11,505 nucleotides of DNA from Firmicutes bacterium UBA1426 (lineage in GTDB: Bacteria; Bacillota; Clostridia; Peptostreptococcales; Anaerovoracaceae), in contig DCUA01000126.1 of the NCBI GenBank assembly GCA_002329675.1, forward strand, positions 664 to 12,168, written 5' to 3'. This document shows, piece after piece, positions 6,281 through 11,505 of the stretch. The notes beneath the pieces were generated by a model that searched no databases, had not been told where the DNA came from, and worked only from the letters and a program-made list of their open reading frames with translations. A program made the translations under genes and the position numbers. Within the stretch, counting starts at the first letter, position 1, and the number at the start of each line of letters is the position of its first letter.

Positions 6281-6309
6281 TTTACAAAGAGGGCATTCTG
6301 CTGTATATT
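6281..6309 (+). promoter_or_regulatory. Probable promoter of the TetR/hydrolase operon
   Basis: TTTACA (6281-6286) and TATATT (6304-6309) are 17 bp apart, close to sigma-A consensus. They lie about 45 bp before the GTG start. No clear palindromic operator is seen over the boxes. Confidence 0.5.
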
Positions 6310-6352
6310 ATTGTTGAATAAAATTTCAATCAATAAAAAGAGGAACAAAATC

Positions 6353-6976
6353 GTGCCCAAAAATAAAGAATTAAACGAAAAACTCAAAGACGAACGCAGG
6401 GAACAGATTCTGTCAACAGCGTTGATGCTTTTTGCTTCCAGAGGTTTAGCTGCCACCAGAATTACTGATATCTCAAAGGCTGCAAACATCTCACAGGGGC
6501 TTTTATATCATTATTTTAGTTCTAAAGAGGAGATATTCGTTAAGTTAATGGAAACTGCCTTTGAGAAGCTGAATGAAGCATGTCGTTGGTTGGAAGCCCA
6601 GCCCATGCCGCCGGATGAGAAAATAAGATTTGCCATATACGAGTTGCTGAAGCTATTGGAAGAAAATCCGAATGCAGCCCGTTACCATCTTCTCATTGCG
6701 CAGTCTGCGGCCTCCGATTCAATACCCGATGAAGCTAAGGATATTATTCGTCGAGAATACACATATCCATACGAGGTAATTGCAAGAATTATCACCGAGG
6801 GCCAAGAAGCCGGAACAATCAAGAAGCATGACGCCAACCAGTCGGCCTTAGTGTTCTGGTCGGCGATTAAAGGCCTGGCTATCTATCGGGCTGTTCACCA
6901 GGATACTTTTATTGCAACGAATCCAGAAATACTGTGCAGCATTTTTCTTGAGGATATTAAAAAAGACATGTTATAA
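6353..6976 (+). CDS. TetR/AcrR family transcriptional regulator
   Basis: This is a ligand-responsive repressor, probably of the operon it heads. The start is taken as GTG 6353 because AAGAGGAA (6338-6345) is 7 nt upstream; TTG codons at 6311 and 6314 lack a ribosome binding site. The 207-residue product has the classic TetR N-terminus: REQILSTALMLFASRG (17-31), then the helix-turn-helix TRITDISKAANISQGLLYHYF (35-55, key residues T, I, A, G, YHYF), then SSKEEIF. The C-terminal two thirds are all-helical and variable, as in ligand-binding domains of the family. The gene is followed after 13 nt by the hydrolase, so the two are co-transcribed. The ligand is unknown. Confidence 0.9.
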   Translation: MPKNKELNEKLKDERREQILSTALMLFASRGLAATRITDISKAANISQGLLYHYFSSKEEIFVKLMETAFEKLNEACRWLEAQPMPPDEKIRFAIYELLKLLEENPNAARYHLLIAQSAASDSIPDEAKDIIRREYTYPYEVIARIITEGQEAGTIKKHDANQSALVFWSAIKGLAIYRAVHQDTFIATNPEILCSIFLEDIKKDML

Positions 6977-6989
6977 AAGGAGATCAGAT

Positions 6990-7919
6990 ATGCTAAGCTT
7001 TCGTGCCCGCCTGGTTAAGTTCTTATTGATGAACAGGCATTTATTAAAATTTCAGATCAGGAAGGAGCTTGTCGACTGGAACAAGTACGAATCTGTTCTT
7101 AACTTTCGGGATCAGGTTGAAACTGGAGCCGGGAAATTCGGAAAGCTTCCTGAGGATATCAGGATATCCCCTGTAAATATTGATACACTCTATGCTGAAT
7201 GGATCATGCCGGCAGATAAGGGAAATAAGAAAGTGATTCTTTACTTCCATGGCGGCGGATACATATCCGGAACCTGTAAATCCCATCAGGCTATTACTTC
7301 AAAATTTGTAAAAGCCACCGGAATAGGTGCCCTGCTGTTTCAATACCGCTTAGCCCCGGAGGAACCCTACCCTGCAGCTTTGAATGATGCGATATCCGCT
7401 TATCGGTGGTTGCTGGCTCAGGGATTTGAACCTTCAGACATAGTATTTGTAGGGGATTCTGCCGGTGGAGGCCTATGCTTAGCCTCCCTGCTCGCAATAC
7501 GGGATCAAGGATTGCCCTTGCCCGCTGCAGCGGTTGCCTATTCTCCTGTAACGGATCTCAAATGCACAGGGGAGACTTATAGAACAAAAGCAAAGATATG
7601 TTTGTCTCCCGAGGGGATGGCGCAGGCTATTGCCCGACATTATTCCGGAGATGAAGATCCCGCGCATCCTTATATATCCCCTCTTTATGGAGATCTTGCG
7701 GATCTGCCGCCTTTGCTCATATTTGCAGGAGAAGACGAAACCCTCTGCGACGATGCAGTCCGCTTTGCGGAAAAAGCTGAGAAAGCCGGAGTCGATGTAA
7801 CTCTGCGAATCGGAGAGGGAATGTTCCATTGTTATCCCGCCATGGCTCCTCTCTTCCCGGAAGCTACGAAGGCATTGCAGGAAATAAGTACCTTTGTCAG
7901 GACGCACATTGGCTGTTAG
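6990..7919 (+). CDS. Alpha/beta hydrolase, hormone-sensitive-lipase (family IV) esterase
   Basis: This is a soluble cytoplasmic carboxylesterase-type enzyme acting on short acyl esters or related substrates. The start is ATG 6990, with AAGGAG (6977-6982) 7 nt upstream; the longer frame back to 6912 lies inside the TetR gene. The 309-residue product has the HSL oxyanion-hole motif HGGGY (87-91), the nucleophile elbow GDSAGGG with Ser157, an acidic segment GEDETLCDD (247-255, catalytic acid D249 or E250) and the catalytic His280 in GMFHCYP. QYRLAPEEPYPAAL (118-131) is also family-typical. It has no signal peptide. Pairing with a TetR gene suggests the enzyme is induced by its own substrate or by a toxic ester (inference). 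It ends 15 nt from the end of the convergent diguanylate cyclase gene, with no terminator between them. Confidence 0.9.
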   Translation: MLSFRARLVKFLLMNRHLLKFQIRKELVDWNKYESVLNFRDQVETGAGKFGKLPEDIRISPVNIDTLYAEWIMPADKGNKKVILYFHGGGYISGTCKSHQAITSKFVKATGIGALLFQYRLAPEEPYPAALNDAISAYRWLLAQGFEPSDIVFVGDSAGGGLCLASLLAIRDQGLPLPAAAVAYSPVTDLKCTGETYRTKAKICLSPEGMAQAIARHYSGDEDPAHPYISPLYGDLADLPPLLIFAGEDETLCDDAVRFAEKAEKAGVDVTLRIGEGMFHCYPAMAPLFPEATKALQEISTFVRTHIGC

Positions 7920-7934
7920 CGCGGCGCGAATAAA

Positions 7935-9137
7935 TCAGTTCACTTCCGTCCCACAAGCTTTTTCAACTCTGTTTTTACCGCTCTGTTTGGCCAGATAGAG
8001 GGCTTTATCTGCAACGAAATAATAGTCCTCTAACGTCTGGCTGTTTATATCATGCAGCGAGGCCACGCCGAAGCTGGAAGTGATTTGTATTGTGGCCGAA
8101 CCTATGGTAAAGCTTTTTTCCATTATCAACTTTCTCAGTCTTTCAGCAAAGACACACCCTTCTTCCACGGTAGTCCTTGGCATAAGGATGATAAATTCCT
8201 CTCCGCCAAACCTGGCTACAGTATCGGACTCTCGGGCATTGTTTTTTAATAGATCGGCCAGTTGCTGAAGCACAACGTCACCTACCGGATGACCGTATGT
8301 ATCATTAATGTTTTTAAAGTTGTCAATATCTAAAATCATGATAGCCGTTTCATGACCATAACGCTGCATCGAAGAATACTCCCGTTCGATTATCTTCTCC
8401 AGTAGCCGTCTGTTGGGTAAATCAGTAAGCTGGTCATAATAGGCCATTTGCTCCAATTGTTTTTGTTGGGCCTTAATGCGCCTCTTTTGGTGTATATCGG
8501 TGTAATTGTAATGCCACAGAATTATACTGAGTAAGAAACCGATCCCAATGGCAGTAATACCGTTGACTCGATTGGAAAGCAGTATCTGCGGATCGGTTAT
8601 GGTCAACGCTATCAAATTATAATATGCAACATACGAAGTTACGTATATGATAAAGGAAGTCAGTGGCCTGATAAAGAAAATTACTCCGGTGACAATGCAG
8701 GTTATTAATAAAGGTGTGATATTGGTCGTTACCAATTGATCAATGGTGACTATGGTAATGCCGGATGCCATAATAACAACCACGACTATGTATTGCACCA
8801 GATACATAGCCGTATTCGGTTCAGTCCGGTTCTTCAGTTTATGAGTCGTTATGAAAAACCCGATCATGAAAATCAGCAATATAGAGTGAGATATAATGAT
8901 CCCTTGACTCCATGTCTTTAGAACTTCTGTGTCATAGGATCTCGAAGTGAACAGAAGGATATTGAATATACGCAAGGGGATAGCAATGATCGATAAATAA
9001 TAGATCCTTCGGGTATTAATACGTGCGCACTCACCCAAAACACTATTATTATCATGGAACGCTCTGATAATTTTCTCCTTTACGGATGCAAATGACCATT
9101 TTCTTTGAACGCTTCTAATATGTTTCACCACCATCAT
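7935..9137 (-). CDS. Membrane-anchored diguanylate cyclase (GGDEF domain)
   Basis: This enzyme makes cyclic di-GMP from two GTP. The 400-residue product has a cytoplasmic N-terminus and about six hydrophobic segments between residues 45 and 212, with no recognisable named sensor domain. A short coiled-coil-like linker (KRRIKAQQKQLEQMAYYD, 218-235) follows, then a GGDEF domain (about 231-395). Visible features include DQLTDLPNRR, the metal ligand Asp270 in ILDIDNFKNIND, GHPVGD, and the active-site GGEEF (311-315). RESD (302-305) lies five residues before it and is the inhibitory I-site, so product feedback is expected. The gene is on the minus strand and divergent from the nitroreductase across 226 bp. 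Two adjacent ATGs (9137 and 9134) begin the frame. The Shine-Dalgarno sequence is weak (AGG about 14 nt upstream), so expression may be low or the start may lie slightly inside. Confidence 0.92.
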   Translation of the reverse strand: MMVVKHIRSVQRKWSFASVKEKIIRAFHDNNSVLGECARINTRRIYYLSIIAIPLRIFNILLFTSRSYDTEVLKTWSQGIIISHSILLIFMIGFFITTHKLKNRTEPNTAMYLVQYIVVVVIMASGITIVTIDQLVTTNITPLLITCIVTGVIFFIRPLTSFIIYVTSYVAYYNLIALTITDPQILLSNRVNGITAIGIGFLLSIILWHYNYTDIHQKRRIKAQQKQLEQMAYYDQLTDLPNRRLLEKIIEREYSSMQRYGHETAIMILDIDNFKNINDTYGHPVGDVVLQQLADLLKNNARESDTVARFGGEEFIILMPRTTVEEGCVFAERLRKLIMEKSFTIGSATIQITSSFGVASLHDINSQTLEDYYFVADKALYLAKQSGKNRVEKACGTEVN

Positions 9138-9363
9138 AATATTTCAAAGCCTATGTATAAGTTGTGACCTTGTCCGAGTAAATTAATATTATCATAAATT
9201 TCTTGAAATGTCTTCCTGTATTACCTCTATTTTGTGTTGTCGGATGCTTAAATCAACGCAAGATATGAAAAATATGGAACAAGGCAACTTTTTGTAATAA
9301 AATCATAGAAAGAACACGGGCGCATAAGTGTTTGAAGAACAATAGGAAATATGAGGAGAGAAA

Positions 9364-10101
9364 ATGAACGAAGTAACAAAGCAGTTAATGGAACATGTTT
9401 CGATCCGTAAATTTAATAATCAGGACATCCCGGAAGAAGATATAAGTACGATCCTTGACGCTGCAATGCGGGGGGCTACCGGGGGAAATATGATGTCCTA
9501 CAGCATCATTAAAATACAGTCGAAAGATACTTTGAAAAAGCTGGCGATAAGTTGCGACAATCAACCTTTTATTGTGGATGCCAACCTGGCTTTATTGTTT
9601 GTCGTTGACAATTACAAGTGGCATCGCCTTTTCCAGCTGGACGGGATTCCGGAAGCCTTCCCTGCTTATAATGGGCCGATCATCAACGATATGATCTTAG
9701 GCATGCAAGATGCCATGATTGCCGCACAGAATGCAGTGATTGCGGCCGAGAGCCTTGGAATAGGGACATGTTATATAGGCGACATTATGGAACGCTACGA
9801 GTATCATAAAGAGCTGTTTTGTCTGCCGGAATATACCATGCCGGCGACCATGGTTGTCATGGGGTATTATGACAAAAAGCCGAAGCGCAGGCCCAGATTT
9901 GACCGGAGGTTTGTTGTCTTTGATGAGTCTTATAAAAAGTTCGACGATGATTTTATCTATGATATGTTTTCCGACTATCTAGAGGAAGATCCGGATTTTG
10001 TGAAAAAGTTCTATAAGAGAAAGATGGACGCGGAGTTCTTTGTTGAGATGCACAGATCACTGCTTCTATATCTCGAGCAATGGATGGGTCCGGCGCGATA
10101 A
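9364..10101 (+). CDS. Nitroreductase family protein, NfsA/FRP-like flavin oxidoreductase
   Basis: This is an FMN-dependent NAD(P)H oxidoreductase that reduces nitro compounds, quinones or flavins. The start ATG 9364 has GAGGAG (9353-9358) 5 nt upstream. The 245-residue protein begins with the family pattern HVSIRKFNNQDIPEEDISTILDAAMRG, given here by its key residues: Ser13 and Arg15 for FMN phosphate contact, and the Ile-Pro turn. It continues with the conserved helix DAMIAAQNAVIAAESLGIG and the loop YIGDI. The roughly 60-residue tail after KPKRRPRF, ending in SLLLYLEQWMG, is the C-terminal extension that separates the NfsA/FRP group (about 240 aa) from the short NfsB group. It is divergent from the diguanylate cyclase gene and 57 nt upstream of the disrupted gene that follows, probably in one transcript. 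Confidence 0.88.
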   Translation: MNEVTKQLMEHVSIRKFNNQDIPEEDISTILDAAMRGATGGNMMSYSIIKIQSKDTLKKLAISCDNQPFIVDANLALLFVVDNYKWHRLFQLDGIPEAFPAYNGPIINDMILGMQDAMIAAQNAVIAAESLGIGTCYIGDIMERYEYHKELFCLPEYTMPATMVVMGYYDKKPKRRPRFDRRFVVFDESYKKFDDDFIYDMFSDYLEEDPDFVKKFYKRKMDAEFFVEMHRSLLLYLEQWMGPAR

Positions 10102-10158
10102 ACATGTACTGCAATTTAGATGAAAGCGGTAAGGAGTTTTGCGAGGAGGATTTTGATT

Positions 10159-11051
10159 ATGAACTATCAACATGCCAGAGAATTTATATACAGGAATGCC
10201 AGACCGCTTGATATTGCAATCATTTCGAAAACGGGAGTAAAGAAGATGTTCTGGCGGCATTGGCTGCATACCAAAATGAGGACGGGGGATTTGGACATGC
10301 ACTGGAGCCGGATTGCTGGAACCCCGATTCATCCCCGGTACAAACCTGGACTGCTACAGAGATTATTAATGAGATCGATCCGGAGGATAAAAGCGATCCG
10401 ATAATACAGGGGATATTGAAATATTTATCCTCGGGAAAGGATTTTGACGGTCATACATGGGCAACTACAGTGGCTACGAATAATGATCACCCGCATGCGC
10501 CATGGTGGACTTTCGTACCGCCTCAGGAAATATCCTATAATCCAACAGCGTGCCTGATCGGATTTATAATAAAATTCGCAGATAGAAACAGTGATCTTTT
10601 TGATTTGGCCTGCATGCTGGCCAAAGAAGCATACGACCATTTCAAAGATCATTTTCCCATGGATTCCATGCACACTGTTTCTTGCTTTGTGAAATTATAT
10701 GAGTATATGAAAGAAAGCACAATAAACGATCTTCTGGATATGGATGAATTCCGCGCTTTACTAAGCGAACAGATCCGGCAGGTGATCACCTATGATACAT
10801 CGATATGGCCTATTGATTACGTTTGCAAGCCGTCTTTGTTCATAGGATCTAAGACAAGCGACTTTTACTTAGAAAACAAAGAGATCTGCGACTATGAATG
10901 CGAATTTATATCAAATACCCAAAACGCAGACGGCACCTGGAACATTACATGGTCATGGAACGATTATCCCGAACAATGGAGCATCAGCAAAAATTGGTGG
11001 AAATCGGATTGGTTCATAAAGAATCTACGTTACGTTTCTCAACTACGATGA
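10159..11051 (+). pseudogene. Frameshifted prenyltransferase/squalene-cyclase-like (alpha-toroid repeat) gene
   Basis: The gene starts at ATG 10159 with a strong GAGGAGGA (10143-10150). It begins MNYQHAREFIYRNARPLDIA in one frame to base 10218. Coding then resumes in another frame at CAT 10221 (HFENGSKEDVLAAL) and runs to the stop at 11051. Two leftover bases, AT at 10219-10220, join the halves. From memory of related clostridial proteins, RW-x-Y (12 nt) is expected between DIA and HFE. A 10-nt deletion therefore explains the break better than an insertion. The main part carries the QW-like motifs QNEDGGFGHALEP and QNADGTWNITWSW, conserved tryptophans, and a C-terminal WWKSDWFIKNL. These belong to the terpenoid cyclase/prenyltransferase alpha-toroid superfamily; the biological role of this subgroup is not known to me. 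It could be a sequencing error rather than a true pseudogene. Confidence 0.75.
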
Positions 11052-11079
11052 TATGAATTCCCGCACCTTTAGAGTTTGA

Positions 11080-11286
11080 GTTGTACAGGTTTTTGCTCAC
11101 AGTAACCTAACCTGTATAACAGTGGCGCAAAGTTGTACAGGAGACAGCTTTACAACAGATTTCCTGTACAACTTCAGGTCTAAACACCGGAAAGTTGTAC
11201 AGGTTTTTGCCCATTGCATTGTAACCTGTACAACAAAGGAGTAGAGTTGTACAGGTTTTTCTATATATGATTGCCACCTGTATAAT
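11080..11286. repeat. Second palindrome array: four 41-nt GTTGTACAGG/CCTGTACAAC units
   Basis: Four hairpin units of exactly 41 nt lie at 11080-11120, 11132-11172, 11194-11234 and 11246-11286. Each has left arm GTTGTACAGGTT (GTTGTACAGGAG in unit 2) and a right arm that matches AACCTGTACAAC. Spacers are 11, 21 and 11 nt. Unit 3 has a perfect 12-bp stem. Unit 2 has a 13-bp stem (11130-11142 with 11162-11174). Units 1 and 4 have CCTGTATAA in the right arm, which would still pair by G-U in RNA. The array begins 28 bp after the disrupted cyclase-like gene. It shares no sequence with the GCAACCG element but has the same arm spacing and a common 52-bp period. Confidence 0.85.
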
Positions 11287-11505
11287 AGGGTTCTAAGATC
11301 TAAACCACATTTAATAAAACCAATGAATGATGGTCAGCGGGAGCTGCTGGCAGCTGTGCAACTTAATAATGATTTCACACATGGCCGAAGTTACTCAGCA
11401 GAATCTGAATATATGGTATAATTATCTTCAATGGCTTCAGTATATTTGTATAAGACTCAGCAAAGGCACCGTCATTATCAAAATAAGAGAAAGGGTCTGG
11501 ACTTG
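11287..11505. other. Right-end sequence with no confident gene
   Basis: Two short open stretches compete here. On the plus strand a 32-codon frame (11323-11421, beginning MNDGQRELLAAVQ) has ordinary codon use and is open further upstream, but it has no ribosome binding site. On the minus strand a frame runs from the window edge to a TGA at 11377-11375. It encodes 42 residues (starting SPDPFSYFDNDG, ending LLSNFGHV) and could be the C-terminus of a gene that lies mostly outside the window. Neither is recognised, and they overlap, so at most one is real. Confidence 0.3.

Noticed and set aside
10120..10404. A separate 94-residue gene upstream of the cyclase-like gene
   Set aside because: Only its residues from MNYQ to DIA look like protein. 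After the frameshift it reads across the real coding frame, so it is the N-terminal half of the broken gene.
11080..11286. Iteron-type replication origin
   Set aside because: The repeats are inverted pairs and no replication initiator gene or AT-rich unwinding region is seen. The context is an ordinary chromosome-like intergenic gap.

Overview
The window looks like a chromosomal segment from a low-to-mid GC Firmicute, most likely a member of Clostridia. The reasons are strong AGGAGG-type ribosome binding sites, frequent TTG and GTG starts, canonical TTGACA/TATAAT promoters, AT-rich spacers, and a gene set typical of those genomes. This taxonomic call is an inference from style; there is no rRNA or other marker gene in the window.

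Layout. (1) Positions 1-720 hold the nearly complete membrane subunit of an ABC-2 type exporter, whose start lies just outside the window. (2) Positions 844-3283 hold a tightly overlapped three-gene operon for a NitT/TauT-type ABC importer: lipoprotein substrate-binding protein, ATPase and permease, joined by two ATGA overlaps. (3) Positions 3277-3576 hold a roughly 300-bp palindromic repeat element (copy A). (4) Positions 3710-5534 hold a self-contained cassette of promoter, operator-like repeats, an ArsR-like winged-helix regulator and an MFS exporter. (5) Positions 5535-6280 are non-coding. They carry a truncated repeat copy, a bidirectional terminator and a second large repeat copy (copy B). 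(6) Positions 6281-7919 hold a TetR regulator and an HSL-family (family IV) alpha/beta hydrolase in one operon. (7) Positions 7935-9137, minus strand, encode a membrane diguanylate cyclase, convergent with the hydrolase. (8) Positions 9364-11051 hold an NfsA/FRP-type nitroreductase followed by a frameshifted prenyltransferase/squalene-cyclase-like gene. (9) Positions 11080-11286 hold a second palindrome array with a different sequence. The last 200 bp has no confident gene.

The genes are ordinary accessory functions: transport, two drug- or ligand-responsive regulator/effector pairs, and c-di-GMP signalling. The most unusual content is between them. Two palindrome families of unrelated sequence (arms GCAACCG/CGGTTGC and GTTGTACAGG/CCTGTACAAC) follow the same geometric rule. 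The start of the left arm and the start of the right arm are always 29 nt apart. Units have a fixed length (36 nt in one family, 41 nt in the other), and successive units are spaced 52, 62 or 82 bp apart, in steps of about 10 bp, or one helical turn. I cannot name a described element with this architecture.
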